Shown in pieces: positions 13,901-22,688 of a stretch of DNA of 64,000 nt. Made by a program: the position numbers and the translations under genes. Origin of the DNA: Ryuthela nishihirai (lineage: Eukaryota; Arthropoda; Arachnida; Araneae; Heptathelidae); the NCBI GenBank assembly GCA_038380435.1, contig JAWZYU010000764.1, positions 1 to 64,000 of the forward strand, in the 5' to 3' direction. Every line of letters begins with the position of its first letter. The first letter of the stretch is position 1. The notes under the pieces were generated by a model that had not been told where the DNA came from, ran no database searches, and saw nothing but the letters and a program-made list of their open reading frames with translations.

Positions 13901-16547
13901 TTGCTCCTTAATAAGCACAATTTTTATTTAATATATTTATTGGGAATTTTATAGTTTTACTTGCTATTTTTGTATTCCCCCTATATTCGAAACGATATGT
14001 CTAAAATAAGAAAGCATTTTAGTTTGAAAAAAAGTACAATTTAATTGAAAAGTTGAATAATATTTAAATTAATATTGTTTTAAAATTCAAACTATCTCTG
14101 AAACATTCTGAATCCGTTCCCCAAGAGAAAACATTACCTGAAAAGGATGACTTAGTGGGGACAGAGGATGACTTAGAGAACTACAAAGGAAGACTTAATG
14201 AGACCTTCAAGACTTCAAGACTTCTATTTGGGTTGGGTTGTTTTACCTCTGAGCGGCACTTTTTTGCTCACCATGGGCTAAATGGCCAGGTCACATGGAC
14301 CCCGAAGGCTCAGAGAAGGTTGGTGGAGGGAACCCACTGGAACAGCTGTTGGGAGACAGATGGTAGCCTCCCGTCAAGGCCATCCAGCGTGTTCTTTAAC
14401 GTGCACAGGGTATGGCTCTCCCGCACACGGGGCCACGGCTTAACGTCCCATCCGACGGACGGCGGCCTTTCCAAGCCCATCGGTGTCCCCTACTGACCGT
14501 GGGCAAAGCGGGGAATTTTGCGGAGATAAATCTCAACGCTGACCCAGCTGGGACTCGAACCTGGGAACTACAGATTACTAGCCTGGCGCGCTACCGACTG
14601 AGCCACCCCACCCCCTTCTATTTGGCACTTGAAGTATACATTCAGTGGTCGTTGAATTATAAGCAATCCACCTCATAGTTAACTTTGCAGATCTGTAATT
14701 TCTAAATTAAACTCTTTATCAGAAAATGTGACATGATAATTTCAAGATCTCAATCAAATCTATCTAAATCTCTATTTTTCAACAACATTCTTTCGAACAT
14801 AGGGAAATACAAAAAAAGTTTCAAAGGTACTTTGAAGAATATTGAAGAAATTATTTTCACACATTTTAAAATATGCAGTTATTTATGAAATGGTTTGAAA
14901 TAATACTTCCTATTTCAGTTTCAATTAATTTCAGTTATTACTAATATTATGAATTATTAATTCAAAGGTAGATTCTTTTGCCTAGCATTTCAGTTGTTAA
15001 GTGTTTCAACTTCCATAACTCTTTAAATACTGAAAGAATATTCTTCAAAATCGATATTTAGGCGAAATTGATGAAGATCTTTACCTTTTGTCACATTAAA
15101 ATACTTATTTTAAAAGTTATAGCGCTTCGAAGTTAGCTTTCCATTGGCCTTATAGGGGGCGGGGGTGGCTCAGTCGGTAGCGCGTCAGGCTCGTAATCTG
15201 TAGTTCCCAGGTTCGAGTCCCAGATGGGTCAGCGTTGAGATTTATCTCCGCAAAATTCCCCGCCCTGCCCACTGTCAGTAGGGGACACCTATGGGCTTGG
15301 AAAAGGCCGCCGTCCGTCGGATGGGACGTTAGGCCGGGGCCCCGTGTGCGGGAGAGACATACCCTGTGCATGTTAAAGAACACGCTGGATGGCCTTGACG
15401 GGAGGCTACCATCTGTCTCCCAACAGCTATTCCAGTGGGTCCCCTCCCCCAACCTTCTCTGAGCCTTCGGGGTCCATGTGACCTGGCCATTTAGCCCATG
15501 GTGTGCAAAAAAAGTGCCGCTCAGAGGTAAAACAATCCAACCCAATTGGCCTTATATCGGGTGGTGGTGGTGGTGGGAGGGGGGGGGGGGGGCATAATGA
15601 CCATACAGTACAAGAAAGTACCAGGATTCAGTTTCGGGGCAGTGAGTTTGGGATCGGTCGGTTGTTGGGTTGTTTTACCTCTGAGCGGCACTCTTTTGCA
15701 CACCATGGGCTAAATGGCCAGGTCACATGGACCCCGAAGGCTCAGAGAAGGTTGCGGGAGGGGACCCACTGGAACAGCTGTTGGGAGACAAATGGTAGCC
15801 TCCCGTCAAGGCCATCCAACGTGTTCTTTAACGTGCACAGGGTATGGCTCTCCCGCACACGGGGCCACGGCTTAACGTCCCATCCGACGGACGGCGGCCT
15901 TTCCAAGCCCATCGGTGTCCCCTACTGACCGTGGGCAGGGCGGGGAATTTTGCGGAGATAAATCTCAACGCTGACCCAGCTGGGACTCGAACCTGGGAAC
16001 TACAGATTACGAGCCTGGCGCGCTACCGACTGAGCCACCCCCGCCCCAGGATCGGTCGGAGAATAAGACTTGAATAGCGTATACCTATTACTGAAACTAA
16101 ATTATTCCAATGGACTGGGTTGGTTAAAATGATATTCTATATGGAATAAAATCTTACAGTTGTTCTTTAAATCTGTTTTTAGTGTCGGACCTATACTAAG
16201 GGGCTAAAATAAAATTATTCAAAGACAACTGTTTAGGATTTCAAAACAGGTATTTAAGTTTGAGATTTCCTATAAGACGACCAGATTTTCGGGTGGGGGT
16301 GAAGCTCCTGACCTCCCCTTCCCCCGGGTACGTTCCTGACTCAGTATGTATTAAAATCAAAATCAATGAGTATAATAAACATACCTGAAGGAATTTTATC
16401 CATCGCTTTGTCAATTAACTGTACAACAGTTTCTAAAAACGAAGTGGCGCGTTCTTGAAATCCACATGCTGATTCTTGAGTTTCGCATCTGATGGTGCTG
16501 ATTATTGTACAAGTAAGAAGTGGCAACAGAATGTTGATGCTCGACAT
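1631..16547 (-). CDS. Lectin gene A: tachylectin-5-like (techylectin) fibrinogen-domain protein, five exons
   Basis: Joining 16547-16385, 9829-9669, 6836-6731, 4000-3836 and 1911-1631 on the minus strand gives an uninterrupted 876-nt CDS (291 aa). All introns are GT-AG and phases are 1, 0, 1, 1. The protein has a hydrophobic signal peptide, a short N-terminal segment with two cysteines, and one fibrinogen-like domain. The domain shows [37 protein letters not shown], a DQDND calcium loop, and [13 protein letters not shown] near the acetyl-group pocket. The family comprises secreted, oligomeric lectins that bind N-acetyl groups on microbes. Function is inferred from family. Length matches the family and no inactivating lesion is seen, so I consider it intact. 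Introns of 2-6.6 kb hold SINE-A and MITE insertions. Transcript data would settle untranslated regions and any extra 5' exon. Confidence 0.93.
2038..2221. mobile_element. Two SINE-A fragments, tail to tail
   Basis: A plus-strand SINE-A 3' end (2038-2092) meets a minus-strand copy (2093-2221). The pair forms an imperfect inverted repeat around AAACAACC. The minus part stops where the next complete copy begins. Confidence 0.7.
2222..2612 (+). mobile_element. SINE-A full-length copy
   Basis: The tRNA-like head has an A box (TGGCTCAGTCGGTAGCGC) and a B box (GGTTCGAGTCCC). The body ends in AAACAACCCAAC. It is close to consensus, hence young. Confidence 0.92.
2872..3648. mobile_element. Nested SINE-A pair: plus copy inserted in the tail of a minus copy
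   Basis: A minus copy (2872-2898 plus 3291-3648) is flanked by GCACCTTTC duplications. A plus copy (2899-3290) has landed inside its tail and duplicated CTCTGAGCGG. The order of events, minus first and plus second, can be read directly. Both lie in intron 4 of gene A. Confidence 0.88.
3836..4000 (-). CDS. Gene A exon 4
   Basis: 165 nt, phase 1 on both sides, acceptor after CAG at 4001-4003, donor GTGAGT from 3835. It encodes [24 protein letters not shown], then [17 protein letters not shown] and DYSGDAG. Only three of 165 bases differ from gene B exon 4, and the flanking intron sequence also matches, a sign of recent conversion or duplication. Confidence 0.94.
4047..5368. mobile_element. Palindromic TA-flanked MITE, expanded and rearranged
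   Basis: Begins TA|CAGTCGCTCAAAAAA at 4045 and reaches a matching inverted end at 4535 (GAGCGACTG|TA). Further partial units and hairpin arms continue to 5368. The interior contains the roughly 118-bp module GAGCGTGTGCAGTTACCG in both orientations, and CTGGCAACCTTCGTGTCACGTG stem pieces. The matching site in gene B intron 4 (about 27868) lacks it. Confidence 0.82.
5369..5854. other. AT-rich intronic DNA with two poly-G runs
   Basis: No coding signal. Two runs of ten or more G lie near 5740 and 5771, each followed by a similar short A-rich segment, which suggests a small local duplication. Confidence 0.5.
5855..6115 (-). mobile_element. SINE-D: tRNA-headed dispersed repeat
   Basis: On the minus strand a tRNA-like stretch (AATGGTTAGAGTATCTGACT, near 6112-6062) precedes a body recurring at 16115-16345. 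Shared words include AAATCTCAAACTT and the segment around TTTTAGTGTCGGA/TTTTAGTATCGGA. The C-rich tract near 6022 is internal. The family label is coined here. Confidence 0.5.
6204..6595 (-). mobile_element. SINE-A full-length copy with TSD
   Basis: Complete reverse copy flanked by the direct repeat GATAAAGTAAG (6193-6203 and 6596-6606). It is in intron 3 of gene A. Confidence 0.95.
6731..6836 (-). CDS. Gene A exon 3
   Basis: 106 nt, starting in phase 0 after CAAG and ending in phase 1 at CTCG|GTAAAT. It encodes [19 protein letters not shown] followed by [17 protein letters not shown], the conserved middle of the fibrinogen fold. The size is identical in genes B and C. Confidence 0.94.
7021..7361 (-). 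mobile_element. SINE-A copy, 5'-truncated, with TSD
   Basis: Reverse copy lacking the first part of the tRNA head, flanked by GGTTCCTATGA on both sides. Truncation of the 5' end with an intact TSD is typical of target-primed reverse transcription. Confidence 0.94.
7518..7903 (+). mobile_element. SINE-A full-length copy
   Basis: Near-consensus plus copy. GCCTCCC occurs at both flanks and is the likely short TSD. Confidence 0.93.
8082..8477 (-). mobile_element. SINE-A full-length copy with expanded C tract
   Basis: Reverse copy flanked by ATAAGAGGG. The GGGGCGGGGG start of the head has become a C run of more than 20 bases (8453-8477), a slippage-prone spot. Confidence 0.93.
8772..9320 (+). 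mobile_element. Old SINE-A copy split by a MITE
   Basis: A degenerate plus copy (8772-9009 and 9230-9320) keeps the body order but is heavily mutated. The MITE at 9012-9227 sits in its 3' half, so the SINE is the older insertion. Confidence 0.8.
9012..9227. mobile_element. Palindromic MITE, short form (216 bp)
   Basis: TA on both sides. The ends CAGTCGCTCAAAAAAGTATC and its inverse continue as one almost perfect hairpin through to a central GTCACGTGAC. TA duplication and the end sequence point to a Tc1/mariner-mobilised foldback element. Confidence 0.92.
9669..9829 (-). CDS. Gene A exon 2: start of the fibrinogen domain
   Basis: 161 nt. The acceptor CAG is at 9832-9830, the donor GTAAGA starts at 9668, and the exon ends in phase 0. 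It encodes [34 protein letters not shown] and [13 protein letters not shown], with four cysteines. Only about four of 161 bases differ from gene B exon 2. Confidence 0.95.
9902..10112. other. Intronic AT-rich stretch
   Basis: No gene or recognisable repeat seen in this part of gene A intron 1. Confidence 0.5.
10113..10495 (+). mobile_element. SINE-A full-length copy with TSD
   Basis: Plus copy flanked by CCCATCCAC. It lies next to the Tc1 relic at 10500-11900. Confidence 0.93.
10500..11900 (+). pseudogene. Tc1-like transposase relic
   Basis: Read with frameshifts, this stretch gives Tc1-family words. These are [11 protein letters not shown] near 11332, a [11 protein letters not shown] segment near 11458 (compare the usual SVMVWGVF), and [20 protein letters not shown] near 11668 (compare SPDLNPIEHLWDEVKR), which carries the downstream part of the DDE domain. 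Stops and shifts abound. A SINE-A copy interrupts it at 10836-11176. No terminal inverted repeats were located, so borders are approximate. Confidence 0.75.
10836..11176 (-). mobile_element. SINE-A copy inserted in the Tc1 relic
   Basis: 5'-truncated reverse copy with the perfect TSD CGGAATGGAGGG. The transposase sequence resumes directly after it. Confidence 0.94.
11996..12725. mobile_element. Palindromic MITE, long form (730 bp)
   Basis: TA-flanked, with ends CAGTCGCTCAAAAAAGTATC and its inverse. The interior holds roughly 118-bp modules (ACTGCACACGCTCAATATTT and relatives) inserted between the hairpin arms. The internal open frame is repeat read-through. Confidence 0.9.
12726..13096. other. 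Intronic sequence with weak internal repeats
   Basis: Words such as AGGTTAAATAGAGGTCA and AGGTCAGATAGAGGTTAGA, and TTTCGGGTTGTAGATC / CTTCGGGTGGTAGATC, recur about every 110-130 bases. This suggests a decayed tandem repeat. No gene. Confidence 0.45.
13097..13773. mobile_element. Foldback-like element with giant central hairpin
   Basis: Inverted ends (ATATATGTTACCGCTAAAG at 13100, inverse at 13750-13770) enclose a second, larger palindrome at 13401-13548 built around CCAAGTGAGAACGAATCA. Both arms also carry ACCTAGGTAAT/CTGC words. No transposase. A nonautonomous DNA element is the best reading, but the superfamily is unknown. Confidence 0.65.
13774..14221. other. AT-rich intronic stretch
   Basis: Nothing recognised; part of gene A intron 1. 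Confidence 0.5.
14232..14615 (-). mobile_element. SINE-A full-length copy with TSD
   Basis: Reverse copy flanked by TTCTATTTGG. Confidence 0.95.
14626..15154. other. AT-rich intronic stretch
   Basis: Nothing recognised; no coding potential seen. Confidence 0.5.
15155..15543 (+). mobile_element. SINE-A full-length copy with TSD
   Basis: Plus copy flanked by ATTGGCCTTATA. A GGT/G-rich microsatellite (15560-15592) follows. Confidence 0.95.
15662..16048 (-). mobile_element. SINE-A full-length copy with TSD
   Basis: Reverse copy flanked by GGATCGGTCGG. Confidence 0.95.
16115..16345 (-). mobile_element. SINE-D second copy
   Basis: Matches the body of the repeat at 5855-6115 but lacks its tRNA-like head. 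It sits just downstream of gene A exon 1. Confidence 0.5.
16385..16547 (-). CDS. Gene A exon 1: signal peptide and N-terminal segment
   Basis: ATG at 16547-16545, donor GTATGT from 16384, ends in phase 1. It encodes [20 protein letters not shown], a clear hydrophobic signal peptide, followed by [10 protein letters not shown] and an amphipathic stretch. I chose this ATG because gene B starts at the same aligned position and the hydrophobic core follows at once. An upstream in-frame ATG would put a charged run in front of it. Confidence 0.9.
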
Positions 16548-16800
16548 TTGAAAATCGAAGTGCTCAGTTACAGATACCAAGCAGAGTACAGAGGAATATA
16601 ACACGGGAAATTACATACATATATAATCGCATAACAAAAATAACAATTATACGATAATCGGGTTTTGCCGCCTTGCGTAATTGGATTATTTCCAAGTCTG
16701 GCTTCACGTGCTTCGAAGTATTTCCAAGGATTGTTTCACTTCCTTAGCTCAGTTAGCAATCTTGATGTCATACATCCGTTCTTATAAGGAGCAACAACTT
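16548..16800 (-). promoter_or_regulatory. Conserved upstream block of gene A
   Basis: About 250 bases align with the block upstream of gene B (35282-35500). Shared elements, read on plus: TACATATATAATCGCATAACA near the start codon (possible TATA region), GGATTATTTCC (16683-16693), GTATTTCC (16718-16725), TTTCACTTCCT, AGCTCAGTTA, and CATCCGTTCTTATAA (16774-16788, TATAAG on minus). The GGAAATAATCC-type motif resembles a Rel/NF-kB half-site pair, fitting an immune gene. The transcription start is not determined. Confidence 0.5.
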
Positions 16801-17051
16801 TCGGTCTACACTGATGTCACTGGTTGTGTTGGTAAGTATGAAGAAAACTTTTCTACAGAATGGCATTTCTTGAAATTCCTTAAGAGTTAAATGCTTGATT
16901 TTGATAACAACGCGTGATACCTTCTTTGCAAGAATATGATTGCTCTCCTGGTAAGATGAATTATTGCCCTAAAGAGATGACACATGTGCAGCAGAGGTCA
17001 GAGTTCACTCAGTCTGTAACATGCCAAATTCTCAGGTTCGAGTCCTAATAT

Positions 17052-17132
17052 ACACAGTCGTATCAGAATAATATGACCACCTTCCGTACATATACTATGG
17101 TAGGTGGTGATATTATTCTGATACGACTGTGT
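17052..17132. mobile_element. Small TA-flanked hairpin MITE
   Basis: Inverted arms CACAGTCGTATCAGAATAAT... and the complement enclose a loop of about 15 bases. The arm sequence reappears as single fragments at 4536-4562 and 41698-41723 next to the larger MITE, so the two families recombine or share insertion spots. Confidence 0.75.
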
Positions 17133-17171
17133 ATATGTAATAGTGCAAGTCAATGCTTAACTTCCAATCGG

Positions 17172-17560
17172 ACGGGGCGGGGATAGCTCAGTCGGTACCG
17201 CTCCAGGCTCGTAATCTGTAGTTCCCAGGTTCGAGTCCCAGATGGGTCAGCGTTGAGATTTATCTCCGCAAAAATTCCCCGCCCTGCCCACGGTCAGTAG
17301 GGGACACCGATGGGCTTGGAAAGGCCGCCGTCCGTCGGATGGGACGTTAAGCTTTGGCCCCGTGTGCGGGAGAGCCATACCCTGTGCACGTTAAAGAACA
17401 CGCTGGATGGCCTTGACGGGAGGCTACCATCTGTCTCCCAACAGCTGTTCCAGTGGGTCCCCTCCCCCAACCTTCTCTGAGCCTTCGGGGTTCATGTGAC
17501 CTGGCCATATAGCCCATGGTGTGCAAAAAAGTGACGCTCAGAGGTAAAACAACCCAACCC
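17172..17560 (+). mobile_element. SINE-A copy inserted into an older SINE-A
   Basis: Plus copy with target repeat TCCAATC(G/C)GAC. The flanks are themselves SINE-A body sequence in the other orientation. Confidence 0.9.
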
Positions 17561-17735
17561 AAATCCAATCCGACGCAAGACGGCATTTCTAATTCCATTG
17601 GTGCCCCACTTCTGACAAGGACAGGCAGAGGTTTTGTAGTGATAAATCTCAATGCTGGGTCAGTTGGAACTCGAACCTGTGAAATGCAGATTACGAACCT
17701 GGCGAGCCGCCTGGGCCAAACCCCGCGTCCATTTT
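17561..17735 (-). mobile_element. Degenerate SINE-A fragment
   Basis: The remaining body and head of the older reverse copy split by the previous insertion. B-box and A-box regions are still recognisable near 17667-17715. Confidence 0.75.
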
Positions 17736-18045
17736 GTCTAGTCCACAGAGAATATTTAAAGTATTACTGAATATAAAGATGGCCATCCGACCGATTTCTC
17801 TTCGCAGTGTTTCGAATTTCCTCTTTCCATTGTAGAACAATGTTATTAATAATTCCAAGATGCATGTTTTGCATCATACGTTTCTTTAGTTTCAGCAGAG
17901 TAGCAACAGTTCTAATCACAGTAATCTGAATCATAGTTTGTATCTCTCTCTTTATTATTACTTCGAAAAAGATATTTGATAAATAAAGATATATTCATTT
18001 GCTGTAAACTTTGCTTTATTTGGTGGATTAGCCAATTACTGAAAT
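17736..18045. other. Intergenic AT-rich DNA between genes A and B
   Basis: Nothing recognised before the minisatellite begins. Confidence 0.45.
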
Positions 18046-18195
18046 TAGTGCTGTTCCAGCTATTGTATAAATGTTTTCATACTACAGTCAAGGACCATCA
18101 TTTGCATAAATGTTTTCATATTACAATCAAAGCTCCTCTATTGTATAAACGTTTTCATATTAGAATACAAGTGCATCGGTAATATAAATGTTTTC

Positions 18196-18681
18196 ATCAT
18201 AATCATCCTCAAGCAACCACGGGCTACCGAGGTCCAACCAGACCGTGCAATTTAGTTCTCCAAGCATATCTGTCCTGAGCTACCTCTACTGCATCTGGCC
18301 ACTGCACACCAATTCTAATAAGGTCCTGTTTGACATTGTCTGCCCACCGCATCCTAGGTCTCCCCTTCTTTCTGAGGCCTTTAGGCACACTGTTCATAAC
18401 CCTATTCGCCAATCTATAATTATCCATACGGGCAACATGGCCAAACCAACGGAGTCTCTCTCTGCACAATATGCTGCTTAAAGGAGGTTGCAAACTCCTT
18501 TGCCTAACCTCATCATTAGTTACAAAGTTAAACCACCTAATACCCAAGATACTGCGTAAGCATCTAGAATTAAAATCATCTAGTTTCCTGTTATCTTGTT
18601 TACAAAGCGTTCAAGTTTCATTACCGTAACTAACCCTAGAAAGAACCAAACTATTACACAGTCTAATTTTAATCTTTAGTT
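18196..18681 (-). mobile_element. 5'-truncated LINE copy inside the minisatellite
   Basis: Reverse-strand copy of the last roughly 480 bases of the LINE at 60113-63430. It keeps an open frame for the C-terminal region, including [28 protein letters not shown] and [16 protein letters not shown], and ends in the ATGATGAT-type tail (CATCATAATCATCC on plus). Confidence 0.93.
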
Positions 18682-18791
18682 GTATTCATATTAGAATAAG
18701 AGCCCATCTATTGTATAAATGTTTTCATATGACAATCAAAGGCATCCATTTTATAAAGTTTTCGTACTACAATCGAAGCCCATATATTGTA

Positions 18792-19003
18792 CAGTGCTCA
18801 AAAAAATATCCGAACACTATGGTTGATTACATAATTCAGAAAAAAATACTGGCAACAATGTTTTTAAAAATTAGTGATATAGAAACCTTCGTTGTACTGT
18901 ACACGAAGGTTGCCAGATCACTAATTTCTAAAAACATCGTTGCCAGATATTTTTTCTCAATTCTGTAATCAACCACAGTGTTGGTATATTTTTTGAGCGA
19001 CTG
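18792..19003. mobile_element. Palindromic MITE, short form
   Basis: TA-flanked 212-bp hairpin element inserted in the minisatellite; ends slightly mutated (CAGTGCTCAAAAAAATATCC). Confidence 0.9.
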
Positions 19004-20390
19004 TATATTACTTTATTTGGTTTTCATATTAGAATTCAAGCCCATATGCATAGGCATAAATGTTTTCATATTAGAATTCAAGCCTATATATGGAATAAAT
19101 GTTTTCATATTAGAATCCGAGCCCATATATAGTATAAACGTTTTCATATTAGAATCCAAGCCTATATATGGTATAAACGTTTTCATATCAGAATCCTAGC
19201 CTATAAAGAGTATAAATGTTTTCATAATAGAATAAAAGCGCATCTATTGTACAAATGTTTTCATATGACAATCAAAGGCATCTATTTTATAAAGGTTTTC
19301 GTACTACAATCGAAGCCCATATATTGTATATTGCTTTATTTGGTTTTCATATTAGAATTCAAGCACATATTTATAGGCATAAATGTTTTCATATTAGAGT
19401 CCAAGCCCATATGTATTATAAATGTTTTCATATTAGAATCCAAGTCCATATATATTATAAATGTTTTCATATTAGAATCCAAGCCTATATATGGTATAAA
19501 TGTTTTCATATTAAAATCCGAGCCCATATATAGAATAAACGTTTTCATATTAGAATCCAAGTCTATATATAGTATAAATGTTTTTATATTAGAATCCAAG
19601 CCGATATATGGTATAAATGTTTTCATACTATAATAAAAGCCCATCTATTTTATAAATATTTTCATATGACAATCAAAGGCATCTATTTTATAAAGGTTTT
19701 CGTACTACTATCGAAGCCCATATATTGTATATTGCTTTATTTGGTTTTCATATCAGAATTCAAGCCCATATGCATAGGCATAAATGTTTTCATATTAGAG
19801 TCCAAGCCCATATATATTATAAATGTTTTCATATTAGAATTCAAGTCCATATATAGTTTAAATGTTTCATATTAGAATAAAAGCCCATCTATTGTATAAA
19901 TGTTTTCATATGACAATCAAAGGCATATATTTTATAAACGTTTTCGTACTACAATCAAAGCCCATATATTGTAATTGCTATATTTGGTTTTCATATTAGA
20001 ATCCAAGCCTATACATAGCATAAATGTTTTCATATTAGAATCCAAGCCTATACATAGCATAAATGTTTTTATATTAGAATCCAAGCCCATATATGTATAA
20101 ATGTTTCATATGACAATCAAAGTCCATTCATTTTATAAATGTTTGGTACTACAGTCTAAATTTTAAATCTAAATGTGTCTAAGTGTAAATGTTTATATAT
20201 TAGAATAAAAGCCCATTCATTTCATAAATGTTTTCGTATTACAATCAAAGCCATCTATTGTATAAATGTTTTCATATTACAATCAAAGCCATCTATTGTA
20301 TAAATGTTTTCATATTACAATCAAAGCCATCTATTGTATAAATGTTTTCATATTACAATCAAAGCCCATATAGAAGAATAGCATATCGCC

Positions 20391-21042
20391 TCTGACTAAT
20401 ACAGAATGTTTTTTTTTGTCTTTTGAGAAGGTTTTATTTATTATTTTCCCCCCTTTTGCACTGTTTAAAAATGGAATTGAGACTAATGGTTGATTGGAAA
20501 ATGCTAACACTAATATTTTATTAATACCCATACAAAATAATTCTTCATTTTCCTTTTAAGACAAAAAAAGTTGATTTCTCTTCCCCCCCCCCCGGAGAGT
20601 AAAAAAGAAAATCATTGATTCCAGTGTAAAGCAACTGACCTTTACCACCAAAATAGGCCAATGTTAAAAATATTCGTTTCAAGTTTTCGCATTTCAGTAT
20701 GATGCCTTTTATGTATTTGGAGACAGTGCTTCCTGAAATCTCATCATTATTTGTCCGACACCTTGTACAGAAATCCTTTTTCTGTAGATAACATTTGTAT
20801 GGTTAAACTGAAATACACTGGCAAGCAAAATACATCCTTTTCCCACTCTCCAAGATTTCAGATGCTCAGCTGTCCACCTTGCCCACCCCCTGCGCAAGCC
20901 ACTACATTTACTAGTCCCCCCCCCCTCACTCAATTTCTGAAGTAATTTCTAAAAAAAAAGGAGGAAACAATGAAATTGATTTCTAATTTCGTATGGAATT
21001 CTTATCCTTCTACACAGACCCGGATCTAGAGAAAAATAAAGG
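20391..21042. other. Unremarkable intergenic stretch
   Basis: Contains C-runs near 20583 and 20918. No gene or recognised element. Confidence 0.45.
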
Positions 21043-21433
21043 GTTGGGTTGGGTTGTTTTACCTCTGAGCGGCACTTTTTCGCACACCATGGGCTAAATG
21101 GCCAGGTCACATGGACCCCGAAGGCTCAGAGAAGGTTGGGGGAGGGGACCCACTGGAACAGCTGTTGGGAGACAGATGGTAGCCTCCCGTCAAGGCCATC
21201 CAGCGTGTTCTTTAACGTGCACAGGGTATGGCTCTCCCGCACACTGGCCACGGCTTAACGTCAAATTCGACGGACGGCGGCCTTTCCAAGCCCATCGGTG
21301 TCCCCTACTGACCGTGGGCAGGGCGGGGCATTTTTGCGGAGATAAATCTCAACGCTGACCCAGCTGGGACTCGAACCTGGGAACTACAGATTACGAACCT
21401 GGCGCGCTACTGACTGAGCCACCCCCGCCCCCC
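21043..21433 (-). mobile_element. SINE-A full-length copy with TSD
   Basis: Reverse copy flanked by AAAAATAAAGGG. Confidence 0.94.
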
Positions 21434-21825
21434 AAAAAATAAAGGGAAAAAGAAGGACAAAAACTCAATCGAGGCGGAAAAAAGTAAAATGGATGGGGGG
21501 AGGGGGCTAAGAAAAAGGTAAAAGGAAAAAAAGTAAAGGCAGGCACTGGATTTCCATTACAGTATAACATTTCCCCCTCCGTTTTATTAATCTATAAAAA
21601 TTTATTGAAAAATGCATCTAATATATATAAGTTTAATAACGTTTGACAAATATTACCCTTTACTATCATTTTCAAAGGGGATCTGCGATCCCCTTGTCCC
21701 CACCCCGCCCTACGCTAGATTACGCCAATTTTTTATCGTCTTAAAAACTCTCTCATTTAAATGGACGTTAAAAATATATAAAAAACACTTTTATAAAATG
21801 TAGCATGAGAACTAATTTATATCCT

Positions 21826-22378
21826 CTAAGTTCCCCTAGTTTCGTAGTTCTAAGGACCTTTAGTGTCCTGTATTTTTTCTCTCGTTTCCTAGTTCTAAAG
21901 ACATCTAGGGGGCAGGGGTGGCTCAGTCGGTAGCGCGCCAGGCTCGTAATCTGTAGTTCCCAGGTTCGAGTCCCAGCTGGGACAGCGTTGAGATTTATCT
22001 CCGCAAAATTCCCCGCTCTGCCCACGGTCAGTAGGGGACACCGATGGGCTTGGAAAGGCCGCCGTCCGTCGGATGGGACGTTAAGCCGTGGCCCCGTGTG
22101 CGGGAGAGAGCCATACCCTGTGCACGTTAAAGAACACGCTGGATGGCCTTGACGGGAGGCTACCATCTGTCTCCCAACAGCTGTTCCAGTGGGTCCCCTC
22201 CCCCAACCTTCTCTGAGCCTTCGGGGTTCATGTGACCTGGCCATTTAGCCCATGGTGTGCAAAAAAGTGCCACTCAGAGGTAAAACAACCCAACCCCAAG
22301 TTCCTCTAGTTTCATAGTTCTAAGGACCTTTAGTGTCCTGTATTTTTTCTCTCGTTTCCTAGTTCTAAAGACATCTAG
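21826..22378. repeat. 83-bp direct repeat flanking a SINE-A
   Basis: AGTTCCCCTAGTTTCGTAGT... (21826-21908) and its near copy (22296-22378, about two mismatches) bracket the SINE at 21909-22297. This is far longer than any other SINE-A target duplication here. A tandem duplication with the SINE between the copies is the simplest explanation. Confidence 0.85.
21909..22297 (+). mobile_element. SINE-A full-length copy
   Basis: Plus copy close to consensus, between the 83-bp direct repeats, less than 105 bases from the stop codon of gene B. It may be in the 3' untranslated region. Confidence 0.93.
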
Positions 22379-22398
22379 TTTCCTCTTAAGTTATTCTT

Positions 22399-22688
22399 CT
22401 AGCTGGCATAAGTTTCGACGTTGAAATTCTTTCTGAAATTTGTTGGTCTAATTTTCATTTCCGTTTTATCTAAAGACTCGTGGTGACCCTTCCACGAGTA
22501 CCAGACGACTCCATCAGCATAGCTCTCATGCTTTCCACGATAGTAATGTCCATTGAGGTTTGAAGCATGACAGGTGTTGTACCACCAGGCTCCCTTGTAG
22601 ATTTGGGCACAATTGTTTTCGTTGTTATCGTTGTCTCTGTCCTTGGTCGAAAACTTCTGATTGTTATGCCATTCGATCAATGAGTCGT
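22399..22688 (-). CDS. Gene B exon 5 (last)
   Basis: The acceptor is at 22690-22689 and the TAG stop at 22401-22399. It opens with AC, completing an Asn codon, then [20 protein letters not shown]. It encodes the [16 protein letters not shown] segment and the [10 protein letters not shown] region. The C-terminus is three residues longer than in gene A and unrelated at the end. Confidence 0.94.

Larger units (their letters stand above)
18050..20390. repeat. 39-bp minisatellite array with higher-order structure
   Basis: The unit is about ATAAATGTTTTCATATTAGA followed by ATCCAAGCCCATATATAGT, repeated dozens of times with variants. A longer block, including GCTTTATTTGGTTTTCAT and TTTTATAAAGGTTTTCG variants, recurs every 300-400 bases, i.e. 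higher-order repeats. A LINE fragment and a MITE interrupt the array. Because 39 is a multiple of three, long open frames appear on both strands; they are not genes. Confidence 0.93.

Noticed and set aside
19247..19644. Open frames of 92-128 codons on both strands with INVFILESKPIY-type repeats
   Set aside because: A 39-bp tandem repeat keeps all frames periodic; codons are AT-driven and frames overlap on both strands.
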